A DNA stretch of 64,000 nt from Streptomyces zingiberis (GCF_012034935.1 NZ_JAATEN010000003.1:186001-250000); one strand, 5' to 3'; positions 1 to 9,944 are shown, counted from the first letter of the stretch. The notes: generated from the sequence alone by a model not told the origin. A program made the numbers and translations.

Positions 1-379
1 CGTGCCTCCCGCCCCCGGCCGGCGCGGCGCCCTCCTGGCCGTACGAGGGCGCCGGGAGCGACCGGTGCGGCTCGTGCCGTCCGTGGTCCGCGGAGCCGGC
101 CCCCGGGAGGCCGGGGGGCGAGGGGTAGGCGGAGTACGGGGCGGGGGGCTCCCCGCCGGGGGTTCCGTAGGGTTCCGGCCGCGGCGCCCGGTCGCCGTAG
201 CCCTGGGGGGCGGCGGGCGGCTCCGGGGGCGCGCCCGGCCCCCAGGACGGTCCCCAGCGCTGTCCGGCGGGCTCCTCGGGCTCCGGCTCGGGGATGAACG
301 GTTCACCGCCGTCCGCCGGCAGCACGATGCCCTCGTAGGCACGGCGTGGCGGCTCGCTGCCCTGTCCGCTCTGCGACAC
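1..379 (-). CDS. Pro-rich hypothetical protein, N-terminal part (runs off the left edge)
   Basis: The reading frame opens at a GTG (377-379) preceded by an AAGGAG ribosome site and stays open to the window edge, giving 126 codons of N-terminus. The protein starts VSQSGQGSEPPRRAYEGIVL, contains LPADGGEPFIPEPEPEEP, and is then almost wholly Pro/Gly/Ala/Tyr-rich with no fold visible. The start resembles that of Streptomyces proteins with a disordered N-terminus placed before a domain that lies outside the window here. It follows the regulator at 517-2040 on the same strand after a 137-bp gap. I cannot name its function. Confidence 0.6.
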   Translation of the reverse strand, partial: MSQSGQGSEPPRRAYEGIVLPADGGEPFIPEPEPEEPAGQRWGPSWGPGAPPEPPAAPQGYGDRAPRPEPYGTPGGEPPAPYSAYPSPPGLPGAGSADHGRHEPHRSLPAPSYGQEGAAPAGGGRH

Positions 380-516
380 CAGGACTCCTTGGCTGTGCGG
401 GGACTGACGGTATCTCCGTGCACGCTACCCGTTCGCCGCGGACCTCTGCCAAGTGCCTGGTCACAGCCGGGGTCCGGGGCCGCGGCGGGCGGCCCGCGGA
501 CCCCGGCCGGCCCCGC

Positions 517-2040
517 TCACGCCACCAGCGGCTCCGCCGCCCGCTCACCGAACTCCCGGACCACCGGCTCGTCCCCGAACGGCTTGAGCCGCTGCTGGAG
601 GTCCTCCAGATACTCCATGCAGCGGCCCGAGCGGAGGCCGCCGAGCAGGTCCAGCGCACGGGTCCCCGAGTCGCACGCCTGCTCGATCTCGCGGGCCTGG
701 GTCTGGGCGGCGGCGAGCAGTAGCAGCCCGATCGCCCGGCGCCGTACCCGGCTCCCCGGGTGCCCGGCGAGCGCCTCCTCGGCGCGGCGCCGTGCGGGGT
801 CGGCCTCACCGAGGTCGCGGTGGCCGTGGGCCAGCTCGTCGGCGAGATAGGCGGCGTCGAAGTGGGCGATCCAGGCGGGGTCGTCACCGCCGCCCGTCCC
901 GTTGCCCGTCCCGCCGGGCGTCCCGGCCACCGCCGGAGCCCCGGCCGTCTCCGCCGTCCCGGCCGTCCCTTCCGCGCCCGCCGGCCCGGCCCCGGCGCCC
1001 GCGGTGGTCCCGCCGGATCCGGGCCGCCCCGGGGCACCGGCCCGTTCCAGGGCTGCGAGCGCGCGCCCCGCCACGGTCTGGAAGGCCGCGGCGTCGCCCA
1101 TCAGCGCGTGCCCGCGCGCCTCCGCCGCCAGGAACATCGCCTCGGCACGCGGGGTGACATGGCCGCGCGCGCCTTCCTGCGCGGCGCGCGCCAGCTGGGC
1201 GATCTCGCGCGGGTTGCCGAGCGAGGCGGCGAGATGACTCATCCCGGCGGCCAGGACGTACCCGCCGAAGCCGCGGTCCCCGGCGGCCTGCGCGAGCCGC
1301 AGCGCCTGGATGTAGTAGCGCTGCGCCAGGCCGGGCTGACCGGTGTCCACCGCCATGTAGCCCGCCAGTTCGGTGAGGCGCGCCACGGCGGCGAACAGCT
1401 CCCGCCCCACCGCCTCCCGGTAGGACCCGCCGAGCAGGCCGGAGACCACGCTGTTGAGGTAGTGCACGACGACCGGGCGGACGTGCCCGCTGCCGTACCG
1501 GTGGTCCAGCTCGGTCAGGGCGGCCGTCATGTCGCGGACCGCCTGGACGTCCGTCCGTCCGACCCGGGCCCCGCCGGAGCGGGCGACCTGCGGGTCGGGG
1601 CCGGTGATGAGCCAGTCGCGGCTGGGCTCGACGAGGGCCGAGGAGGCGACGGTGGAGCCGGACAGGAAGTCGCGGCGGCCAACGTCGCTCCGCCACAACT
1701 CGCAGACCTGCTCGATCGCGCCGGGCACCGTCGGGGAGAACTGGAGCCCCACCCCGGAGGCGAGGTTCTTGCCGTCGGCCATGCCGATCTCGTCGATCGT
1801 GACGGTCCGGCCGAGCTTGCGGCCGAGCGCCTCGGCGATGACAGCGGGCGCGCGCCCCCGGGGCTGCTGGCCGCGGAGCCAGCGGGCGACGGAGGTCTTG
1901 TCGTAGCGGAGGTCGAGACCGTGCTCCGCGCCGCAGAGGTTGACCCGGCGGGCGAGCCCGGCGTTGGAGCAGCCGGCCTCCTGTATCAGCGACCCCAGTC
2001 TCTCGTTGGGCCTGCGGGCGACGAGCGGCCTGGCTGCCAT
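517..2040 (-). CDS. Streptomyces-type transcriptional regulator-like protein with low-complexity insert
   Basis: The 507-residue protein begins MAARPLVARRPNERL; I chose this ATG because a GAGGGGG site precedes it and conservation seems to start here, although the frame is open further upstream. Residues about 10-85 look like a DNA-binding region (SNAGLARRVN, KTSVARWLRGQQPRGRAP). The rest is helical and TPR-like (VARLTELAGYMAVDTGQPG, AQRYYIQALRLAQAAGD), as in a family of Streptomyces regulators that I recall but cannot name securely. An Ala/Gly/Thr/Pro stretch of roughly 50 residues, about residues 320-370, interrupts the helical part just before DDPAWIAHFDAAYLADEL. That insert looks like a lineage-specific expansion. 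The specific DNA target is unknown. Confidence 0.75.
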   Translation of the reverse strand: MAARPLVARRPNERLGSLIQEAGCSNAGLARRVNLCGAEHGLDLRYDKTSVARWLRGQQPRGRAPAVIAEALGRKLGRTVTIDEIGMADGKNLASGVGLQFSPTVPGAIEQVCELWRSDVGRRDFLSGSTVASSALVEPSRDWLITGPDPQVARSGGARVGRTDVQAVRDMTAALTELDHRYGSGHVRPVVVHYLNSVVSGLLGGSYREAVGRELFAAVARLTELAGYMAVDTGQPGLAQRYYIQALRLAQAAGDRGFGGYVLAAGMSHLAASLGNPREIAQLARAAQEGARGHVTPRAEAMFLAAEARGHALMGDAAAFQTVAGRALAALERAGAPGRPGSGGTTAGAGAGPAGAEGTAGTAETAGAPAVAGTPGGTGNGTGGGDDPAWIAHFDAAYLADELAHGHRDLGEADPARRRAEEALAGHPGSRVRRRAIGLLLLAAAQTQAREIEQACDSGTRALDLLGGLRSGRCMEYLEDLQQRLKPFGDEPVVREFGERAAEPLVA

Positions 2041-3410
2041 GGAACTACCCCCTCGATCGCGGACCGGTCGGCGGCCCTCCGTGGGGGCCCGCCGTCCCGG
2101 CGGACTCCCCCCTGCCGTGCCGGCGGCGCCGGTCACATCGGCCGTACCGACCATGTCTCTCTTCTCATGTGATCAGCTGCTTCGGGACCATTCAGCAGGT
2201 CACTCATGCGCAAGGTGCCGCAGTACGGACTACCCGCCCGCACGGTGCCGGTCGACCACGCGCCCCCGCCGTTGCACCGATGCGCCCCGGCCCGGGAAGC
2301 GGTGCGCCGGTCGCACCGCGGCGCCGCCGCCGAGGCGGCTCGTACGCCCGTCCGGGCCCGCCCGCCGGAGGGGGCGCCGGGGCGGACCGTACGGCGCACG
2401 GATTCCGCTCCGCGCGGGAGCGGCGGGCCCCCTTCCGGACGGGACCGGCGGGACGCGGCACCGGACCGGCCCCGCCCCTCGGCCGTCACCTCGCCGGAAC
2501 ACCCCGCGCCGCCGCCCGGCGGGTTCCGCGGGCCTCGCGGCGGGCGGAACGCGCCCGGCTCCGCCCGCCTTCCGGAAACCGGTGACCGGGCAGGGGCCCC
2601 GGCCGTCGTGCGCCGGGGCGCGCCGCACGGGGCGCACGCGGGAGCCCGAAGGGCGCGGACGGCTCACGGCCGAATCGGCGTGGTGCGGCGGGCGGACGGC
2701 GAAGGGGCGGGCGCGCCCGCCGGCAGGGGCCGCCCATCGCGGCGGTCGTCCGCCGGCAGGCCGCCCGGCACCCGCCGGCGCGGCCCCCGGGGGCCGGCGC
2801 TCCCAGCAGGGCCCGCCACGCGGACGCCGCAGCAGCGCACCACGGTCACCACAGTCGCCACGGCCGCCACGGCTGCCACGGCCGCCACGGGCCACCATGG
2901 CCGCGTCGGTCACCACGACCACGTGGGCCCCGGGCTGGCTCCGCCACCGGGGCCGGCTCCGCCGCGGACCTCCGCCGGGGCGGCCCGCTCCCACCGCCGG
3001 CCACCGGGCCACCGTTCCCCCGCCGCTTCCCCACCGTTCCCTCGCCGCTTCCCCGCCGCCCTTCCACCGCTTCTCCGCAGGTCAGCTCCCCCTCCTGTTG
3101 GCCGTCGTGCGAGGAACGCCTCCTCCTGCGGGCGGACGTCCGATCCCCCGGCCGCCCCCTATCGTGCTGAGGGAGGCAGGCACCGGCTGCCTCCCGCACC
3201 TCGGGGCCGCGCGGACGCCCCGGAGGCCACCGGGCCGGGGAGCGCCCCGGGCACCCTTCGAACCCCGGGAACCGGGAAGGGGGAACCGGGAAGGCCAGGA
3301 AGGTCAGGAAGTCCGGGCAGACCCGGAATCCGGGGCCACGGGGGACGGGAACGCCGGAAAGCCCTTTTCGGGCGCCCGCCCCGCACGCGCGACGAGGAAG
3401 GGCACGCCAG
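2041..3410. other. Long gene-poor stretch upstream of the ABC transporter
   Basis: No reading frame here has a ribosome site or recognisable protein; the long open frames are by-products of GC content. Around 2850-2900 there are short tandem units of the GCCACGGCC type. The last 250 bp hold a strong hairpin (3171-3195) and presumably the promoter of the ABC transporter genes. Confidence 0.5.
3171..3195. terminator. 9-bp perfect hairpin upstream of the ABC ATPase
   Basis: GGGAGGCAG (3171-3179) is repeated inverted as CTGCCTCCC (3187-3195) around a 7-nt loop. It lies 215 bp before the ATPase start, so it may be a terminator-like element in its 5' leader or an operator. Confidence 0.4.
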
Positions 3411-4252
<842 letters not shown>

Positions 4253-4256
<4 letters not shown>

Positions 4257-6217
4257 GCACTCCTCCGGGCCGGTCCCCCTCCAGGGACGCCTCCCCCGCC
4301 ATCGGCACCTCCCCCGACCGGACCGCGGCCTCCACCGCGTCCGCCTCACCCTCCGGGGCCGGGGCCGGGGCGCCCACCACGCCCGATCCCCCCACCGGGG
4401 CCGGCTCCCCCGCCACCGCGCGTCCCTCCGCGGCCGCCTCCCCCACCGGGCCCCCGCCCGGCACGGCTGCGGTCCCGCCCGGGGCACCCCCGGAGGGGAC
4501 GGCCCCGTCCGGTCCCGCACCCGTCTCCCCCCGCGCCCCCTCCGGCACCTCCCGAGCCGCCGGCACCGCCGGGGCCACCCCGCTCGCCGCCGGATCCCGG
4601 CCCGCGCCGCCCGCCGCCGGCGGGGCCGCGGTCACGGCCGTCTTCGTGCGGCTGAAGCTCTCCCTGCTCCGCAACGGCCTGCGGCAGTCCGCCGGGCGCC
4701 GGGCCGTGTGGATCATCTCGCTCGTCATGGCGCTGTTGTTCGCCGCGCTGCACCTGCTCGGGCTGATCGCCCTGCGGGGCAACGACCACGCCGAGGCGCT
4801 GGTCCTCTCGCTGACCGCCGTGCTGACGGTGGGGTGGGCGGTGATGCCACTGTTCTTCGCCTCCGGCGACGAGACGCTGGACCCGACGCGGCTGGTCATG
4901 CTCCCGCTCCGCCCGGGCCGCCTGGCGCTCTCCCTGCTGACCGCATCGCTGGTCGGGGTGGGGCCGCTGTTCACGCTCGTCCTCGCGGCCGGCTCGGTGG
5001 TGGCGGTGGCGCACGGGCCGGCGGCGGCCGTCGTGGGCGTGGTCGCGGCGGCGCTGGTCGTACTGGTGTGCGTGGCGCTGTCCCGGGCGGTGGCCGCGGC
5101 CAACGTCCGGCTGCTGACCAGCCGGCGGGGGCGTGATCTGGCGCTGCTGAGCGGCTTGTTCATCGCCGTCGGCGCGCAGTTCGTCTCCCTCGCCGTGCAG
5201 CGGCTGTCGGCGCCGGGCGGGCTGCGGACCCTGGAGCCCGCCGCCGACGTCCTCCGCTGGCTGCCGCCGGCGTCCGCCCCGGCCGCCGTGCGGTCGGCGA
5301 ACGAAGGGGCGTACGGAGCGGCGGCCGTGCAGCTCGCGCTGGCCGGGGCCGCGCTCGCGCTGCTGGTGTGGTGGTGGCAGCGGAGCCTGACGGGGCTCAT
5401 GACCTCACCCGACGGCTCCACCCTCCAGGCCGCCACCGCCCCGGGCCGGGAACGCTCCCGGGAGGGCTCGGGCCTCGCCCGGCTGCTTCCGGCCGGCCGC
5501 ACCGGCACCGTCATGGAGCGCACGCTGCGCTACGGCTGGCGGGACCCGAAGGCCAAGACGGGCTGGGCGTCCGCCCTGGGCATCGGGCTGCTGCTGCCGG
5601 TGGTCTACACCCTCCAGGGCAACGGCGGCCCGTACGTGGCCTGCTGGGCGGCCGGGCTGCTGGGCATCCAGATGTACAACCAGTTCGGCCAGGACGGCTC
5701 CGCCTTCTGGATGGTGGCCCAGACCATCTCCTCGCGGCGCGACGCCTACCTCGAACTCCGGGGACGGGCGCTGGCCCTGGCGCTGGTGGCCGTGCCCTAC
5801 GTGGTGCTGGTCGTGGTCATCTCCCTCGCCCTGCTGGGCGACTGGGGGGCGTTCCCCGAGGCCCTGGGCGTCTCCCTGGCCCTGCTGGGCGCGATGCTGG
5901 CGACCGGAGCCCTGGCCTCCGCCCACTTCCCGTACTCGATCCCGCAGGACAGCGGTTTCAAGAACGCGGCACCGGGCCAGGCCGGGCTGGCGTGGATCAG
6001 CATGCTGGGCGGCCTGGCCGTGGCGGCGGTGCTGTGCTCGCCGCTGCTGGCGCTGACGGTGTGGCTGCATCTGAGCGGGGGCCACGACTGGCTGTGGCTG
6101 CTGCTGCCGCTCGGCGTGGGCCACGGCTGGGCCATGACCCTCCTCGGGCTCCGCCTGGCCGCCCCGCGCACGGCGTCCCGGCTGCCGGAGATCCTCACGG
6201 CGGTCGCCAAGGGCTGA
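4253..6217 (+). CDS. ABC transporter permease with long disordered N-terminal tail
   Basis: The 654-residue protein starts at the GTG that overlaps the ATPase stop. Residues 1 to about 125 are a Pro/Ala/Ser/Gly/Thr tail with no fold. The remainder contains roughly twelve hydrophobic segments, for example around WIISLVMALLFAALHLLGLIAL and ALALVAVPYVVLVVVISLALL. The architecture fits the large integral subunits that pair with YSTGM-type ATPases in actinobacteria. The tail is not needed for a transporter fold; translation could also begin at an internal start, but the 4-nt overlap argues for the GTG. A strong hairpin follows the gene. Substrate is unknown. Confidence 0.85.
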
Positions 6218-6280
6218 GAGGGGCCAGCGGGTCACGGCCGGGGGCCGGTCGACCACGCGGCGGGCGGCGGCCGCGCCATC

Positions 6281-6310
6281 CGGCGCCCGGCGGGCACCTG
6301 CCGGGCGCCG
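6281..6310. terminator. Bidirectional terminator hairpin between convergent genes
   Basis: CGGCGCCCGGC (6281-6291) pairs perfectly with GCCGGGCGCCG (6300-6310), an 11-bp stem with an 8-nt loop. It sits between the convergent ABC permease and the alpha/beta-hydrolase-fold gene and probably ends both transcripts. Confidence 0.7.
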
Positions 6311-6457
6311 GCGCCCGCCGCTCCGTCAGCGCGGGTACCGCCCATCGCCCGGTGCCACCCGGTGCCTCGCGGATCCGGGCGGCACCGCGCGGGCCTCGCC
6401 GCCCCGGCCCCGGCGCCGCCCCGCCCCGGCGGCTGCCGGTCCCCGGCCCCCGGGCCG

Positions 6458-7318
6458 TCACCGCGCGAGGCTCTCCAGGAACGGCTCGACGGCGGACCGC
6501 CAGCCGTCGGGCCGGTCGTAGTGGACGAGGTCCCCGGCCTCCGGCACCTCCGCGTACCGGCCGTGGGGCAGCACCCGCACCATCTCCTGGGCCTCGGCGC
6601 GCCCCAGCTCGCCGTCCGGGCCGCGGACCACGAGGGTGGGGCAGCGGACCTGCGCCAGCTCGTCCCAGTGCGCGTCGTACACCCACCCCTCCCGGGACAT
6701 CCGCACCGCGCGGCGGGAGAAGACCGGGCGCCATCCGTCGGCGCGTTCGGCCATGACCTCCGCGAAGTAGTCGCCGCGGGCGGGGCGGGGCCGCTCCAGG
6801 ACGGGGTCGTCCTCGCCGAACCACTGCCGGACGTCCGCGAGCGTCGGGAACGGCAGCGGCCAGGAGGCGAACCACTCCTCCCAGGCGCGCTGGGCGCGCT
6901 CCCCCGGCGCGGAGGCGCGCATGTCGCAGATGACCAGGGCCCGGACGAGATCGGGCCGGCGGGCGGCCAGCCGCCAGGCCGTCAGGGCGCCCAGGGCGTG
7001 CCCGACGAGCACGGCGGGCGCGAGGCCGAGCCGTTCGACGGCGGCCTCGGCGTCGGCGACGTACGCGTCCAGGGTGTAGGGGCCTTCGGCGGGCTTGCCG
7101 CTGCGGCCGTGGCCGCGCTGGTCGAGGGCGACGGCGTGATAGGTCGCGGAGAGCCAGCGCGCCGTCCGCGCCCAGTGGGCCGCGCGCCCCATCAGCCCGT
7201 GCAGCAGCAGCGCGCCGGGCACCGGCTCGCCCTCCCGCTTCCCCTTCGGGGGGTCGGCGAACTCCCAGGCGGCCAGCCGGACGCCGCCGGCCCCGGCCAT
7301 GTCGATGCGCCGCACCAT
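6458..7318 (-). CDS. Alpha/beta-hydrolase-fold protein lacking the serine nucleophile
   Basis: The 286-residue protein has the fold's landmarks: the oxyanion-loop segment LLLHGLMGRAAHW, the DQRGHGRSGKP strand-turn, and the nucleophile-elbow region AVLVGHALGALTAWR near residue 105. The elbow reads G-H-A-L-G, so the usual Ser/Asp/Cys nucleophile is Ala. The C-terminal position that normally carries the catalytic His reads EAGDLVHYD, with Asp instead of His and a His three residues later. I recall related Streptomyces proteins with GHAMG, so the Ala may be a family trait. It could be a non-catalytic binding protein or use another residue. It converges on the ABC transporter genes and no clear ribosome site is visible. 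Confidence 0.75.
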   Translation of the reverse strand: MVRRIDMAGAGGVRLAAWEFADPPKGKREGEPVPGALLLHGLMGRAAHWARTARWLSATYHAVALDQRGHGRSGKPAEGPYTLDAYVADAEAAVERLGLAPAVLVGHALGALTAWRLAARRPDLVRALVICDMRASAPGERAQRAWEEWFASWPLPFPTLADVRQWFGEDDPVLERPRPARGDYFAEVMAERADGWRPVFSRRAVRMSREGWVYDAHWDELAQVRCPTLVVRGPDGELGRAEAQEMVRVLPHGRYAEVPEAGDLVHYDRPDGWRSAVEPFLESLAR

Positions 7319-7630
7319 CAGGTCCGCACCCCCATCTCCTCCGGCTACCGCTTCGCTGTGCCGTCCCTCACCCGGCCCGGCGGGCGCCGGACCGGCCGTC
7401 CGCCCCGGCTGTCACGTCCGGCATGGCTGTCACGGCCGGCATGGCTGTCACGGCCGGCACGACCACCGGGAGCGCCCGCCGTGCCGCCCTGCCTGTCATG
7501 ACCGGGCTTTCGCCCCAACGGTTGTCACCGGTGGGGCTGCCGTTCCGTGCTCTTTCCCCGCGCCACGGCCACCGTCGCGCTGCCGCGCCGGCCGCCGTAG
7601 GGAGAACCCCCGGAACCCCGCTGCACGATA

Positions 7631-7646
7631 TCGAACTTTTATTCGA
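7631..7646. promoter_or_regulatory. LexA (SOS)-like box
   Basis: TCGAACTTTTATTCGA matches the actinobacterial SOS box TCGAACNNNNGTTCGA at 11 of 12 defined positions. The local DNA is unusually AT-rich for this window. No DNA-repair gene is next to it; the nearest downstream open frames are only a few codons long. Confidence 0.4.
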
Positions 7647-8382
7647 ACACGCTGGTGTGGAGCCGCATCGGCGTACAACACCCCTCGTACGGGTGACAGC
7701 GCCCGGAGGTTGGCCACCGCGGCCGAGGGGATGGAAAGAACGAGGTGAGAACGCCGGCGCAGGCCCTGAGAGCTCGGGGCTCCGGGCCCCCGGCGGAACA
7801 CGGGGAGGGGAGGCCCCGGCCCCGCCACGGCGGGCCGGGGCTCTCGAACGCCCACGGCCGCGGGGCCCCTCCAGGCCACGGGCCGCGTTGTCCACCGCCC
7901 CGGGGGCTGCGGTGTCCACCGCCCCGGGGGCCGCGTTGTCCACCGCCCCGGCACCGAACCGGTCCGCCCGTGCCCTCACGCACACCTCCCGGCCGACGGA
8001 GAAGGGCGCGGCGAACCCGGCCGGAACCGGCGGGCACCGTCGGACAGCCGGCCGGACAGCCGTCGGGCCGCACCGGCCGCTGGGGACCGCCGCCGGACTC
8101 CGCGGGCCCGGGACCGGGACGGACTCCGGCCCGCCTCGCCGCACTCGGGCGCACCCGTTCCGTCCCCGCCGGACCGGTTCCGCCGGGCTCCCCCGGCCCT
8201 CCCGGGCCCGCAGCCCCGGACCCCAGCAGCCCCGGCCCTCCGGCTCGGGCCCCGACGGGCTTCCGCCGCGCCGGACCACCCTCACCCGAGGGGCCGTGCC
8301 CCGCCGAGGGGCCTCCACGGACCCCTTCCGGCTCCGTCAACGTTGCCGGGTATGCCCCCTTGCCATATGCCCCAGCGACAGA

Positions 8383-8401
8383 GTGGCACGACCGGTGCCA
8401 C
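8383..8401. promoter_or_regulatory. Perfect inverted repeat, operator-like
   Basis: GTGGCAC and GTGCCAC flank a 5-bp centre. The site lies just after two degenerate TTGCC/TATGCCCC direct repeats in gene-free DNA. No regulator can be assigned. Confidence 0.3.
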
Positions 8402-8810
8402 CGCCGCTGCCCCCACACACCGAATTCAAGCCTCCCGCGCCACCCACCCGAAGGGGGCGAAGGGGACACGGCCGGGCCCCGGAGGGGAATCGAACGAACG
8501 GCGGGAGAGCCGCCCGGGATGTCGCCCCGGCGGGCTCCCCGGGCGGACGCGGGCAGCCCGAGCCGGGCCACTACCGCGGTCGCGCTGCCCGGACAGGGCG
8601 GAAGGCGCACGACCCGGCCCCGAACGGTTCACCGTGACCGATCCGGAGAGCAACCCCACGAGAACCGGCGCGTGGCGGTCCCCAGATCAACGCGTGACGG
8701 CACCCGCCACCGCAGGGCTGGGCTGGACCGGGCTGGGCCGTGCGTGACCGCGCCCGGCAGCACGTGGCCGCGACAGGCGCCGCGTCACGGCACCGGGAGG
8801 CAGCGCCGGG

Positions 8811-8870
8811 CAGCACTGCTCAGCGCTGTGCAGCACTGCGCAGCACTGCGCAGCACTGCGCAGCACCTCA
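8811..8870. repeat. 10-bp tandem repeat of CAGCACTGCG
   Basis: Six consecutive 10-bp units, three of them identical (8831-8860) and the outer ones degenerate, lie 34 bp beyond the dmdR1 stop codon. The 10-bp period is close to the helical repeat, so each unit faces the same side of the DNA. The unit is partly self-complementary (GCAGTGCTGC) and could also fold in RNA. Confidence 0.6.
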
Positions 8871-8891
8871 CAGCAGCGGCCGGTCCATGCC

Positions 8892-9611
8892 GTGACGGCG
8901 CCCTCAGCGCTTCGCCACGAACACGTGCGAGGCGATGTCGGCCTCCAGCTCGGCGGCCTCCCCGCCACTGCCGACCAGCACGCCACCGGCCGACTCGCGG
9001 ACACTCACCACCGAACCGGGCCGCACCCCGGCCCGCCGCAGCGTGTACATGAGCTGGGCGTCGGTCTGGATCGGCTCGCCGATCCGCCGGACCACGACCG
9101 TCTTGCTCTCCGCCCCGGGCCGGAGGTCCGCCAGGCTGACCATGCCCTCGGCCAGGAAGGCGTCGGACGGGCCGGTCTCCCCCAGCTCCTCCAGCCCCGG
9201 GATCGGGTTCCCGTACGGCGACTCGGTCGGGTGCTGGAGCAGCTCCAGCACGCGCCGTTCGACCGCCTCGCTCATGACGTGCTCCCAGCGGCACGCCTCC
9301 GCGTGGACCTGCTCCCACTCCAGCCCGATGACGTCCACCAGCAGGCACTCCGCCAGCCGGTGCTTGCGCATGACCCGGGTCGCGAGCCGGCGGCCCTCCT
9401 CGGTCAGTTCCAGATGCCGGTCCCCGGCGACGGTCAGCAGACCGTCGCGTTCCATCCGGGCGACCGTCTGGCTGACCGTCGGCCCGCTCTGGTCGAGGCG
9501 CTCGGCGATCCGGGCGCGCATGGGCACCACACCTTCCTCTTCGAGCTCCAGGATGGTGCGGAGATACATCTCCGTGGTGTCGATGAGTCCGGACATGCGT
9601 GCCCCTCGTAG
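8892..9611 (+). CDS. adm: Possible antisense gene over dmdR1 (Adm-like)
   Basis: An uninterrupted 239-codon frame starting at GTG 8892 runs antisense across the entire dmdR1 gene, with a Leu/Gln/His/Asp/Arg-rich product (RVHELGVGLDRLADPPD). In Streptomyces coelicolor an overlapping antisense gene to dmdR1, called adm, has been reported to be expressed and to affect secondary metabolism. The overlap geometry here is the same. However, long antisense frames are common at this GC content and I see no convincing ribosome site, so this is a candidate only. A second antisense frame (8935-9615) is also open. Confidence 0.3.
   Translation: MTAPSALRHEHVRGDVGLQLGGLPATADQHATGRLADTHHRTGPHPGPPQRVHELGVGLDRLADPPDHDRLALRPGPEVRQADHALGQEGVGRAGLPQLLQPRDRVPVRRLGRVLEQLQHAPFDRLAHDVLPAARLRVDLLPLQPDDVHQQALRQPVLAHDPGREPAALLGQFQMPVPGDGQQTVAFHPGDRLADRRPALVEALGDPGAHGHHTFLFELQDGAEIHLRGVDESGHACPS
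8904..9596 (-). CDS. dmdR1: DtxR-family iron-dependent repressor DmdR1
   Basis: The 230-residue protein is a near match to Streptomyces DmdR1, the Fe(II)-dependent repressor of siderophore and iron-uptake genes. It has the N-terminal winged helix (LDQSGPTVSQTVARMERDGL), the dimerisation/metal domain and a C-terminal SH3-like domain (PGSVVSVRES...SHVFVAKR). Metal ligands expected for DtxR are present: Met10, the His of RKHRLAE, and Cys/Glu/His in EACRWEHVMSE. The ATG has a GAGG site close upstream. An antisense frame covers the whole gene, and a DasR-type operator lies in the upstream region shared with the SIS gene. Related DmdR1 is known to be linked to N-acetylglucosamine sensing through DasR. 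Confidence 0.93.
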   Translation of the reverse strand: MSGLIDTTEMYLRTILELEEEGVVPMRARIAERLDQSGPTVSQTVARMERDGLLTVAGDRHLELTEEGRRLATRVMRKHRLAECLLVDVIGLEWEQVHAEACRWEHVMSEAVERRVLELLQHPTESPYGNPIPGLEELGETGPSDAFLAEGMVSLADLRPGAESKTVVVRRIGEPIQTDAQLMYTLRRAGVRPGSVVSVRESAGGVLVGSGGEAAELEADIASHVFVAKR

Positions 9612-9789
9612 ATGATGCGGTGGCGGTGATGCGGTTGGCCCCGACGGCCAATTCTTACGCATCCCGGCGGCGGACGGTTCTCCCGCGGCGCGTTCCCCGT
9701 GCCACCTCGGCCGTTCCGCCCCGCCGCCGCCCGGGCCTCCCCGCGCCGCGGGCCTCCGGGCGGCACGCGCCCGGCGCCTCGGCGGTATT

Positions 9790-9818
9790 GACAGTTCCCC
9801 GGTCCCGATCGACAGTTC
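9790..9818. promoter_or_regulatory. GACAGTTC direct repeats upstream of the SIS gene
   Basis: GACAGTTC occurs at 9790-9797 and again at 9811-9818, 21 bp apart, i.e. two helical turns. The first copy overlaps a TTGACA hexamer (9788-9793). This looks like a -35 element with an operator, directly before the DasR-like site. Confidence 0.4.
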
Positions 9819-9834
9819 AGTGGTCCAGACCGCA
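9819..9834. promoter_or_regulatory. DasR-responsive element (dre) candidate
   Basis: AGTGGTCCAGACCGCA matches the dre consensus A(G/C)TGGTCTAGACCACT at 13 of 16 positions and keeps the dyad core TGGTC-A-GACC. DasR is the GntR-family repressor of N-acetylglucosamine genes, and dmdR1 has been reported as a DasR target. The site lies 223 bp before the dmdR1 start and 110 bp before the SIS gene start, so it could serve either. Confidence 0.65.
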
Positions 9835-9944
9835 CCGTGATCACCACCGCCGTGCCGGCCCGCCCGTGGCGCGTCGTGGCCGGCCGGAGCAGCGGTCCAC
9901 AGTGCGTCACTCAGGCGGACCCACGGAGAGGGGCCATCCCGGCG

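Larger units (their letters stand above)
7319..8903. other. 1.6-kb gene-poor stretch between the hydrolase-fold gene and dmdR1
   Basis: I find no protein gene here with a start site and coding character. Listed separately are a LexA-like box (7631-7646), a perfect 7-bp inverted repeat (8383-8401) and a 10-bp-period repeat (8811-8870). There is also a pair of degenerate direct repeats, TTGCC...TATGCCCC, at 8343-8358 and 8360-8373. Short RNAs cannot be excluded. Confidence 0.5.

Noticed and set aside
3241..3275. CTTCGAACC sequence resembling a tRNA T-loop
   Set aside because: No acceptor, D or anticodon stem can be formed around it.
7368..9052. Open frames of up to 435 codons between the hydrolase-fold gene and dmdR1
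   Set aside because: Composition is that of random GC-rich DNA, and frames on both strands are equally open.
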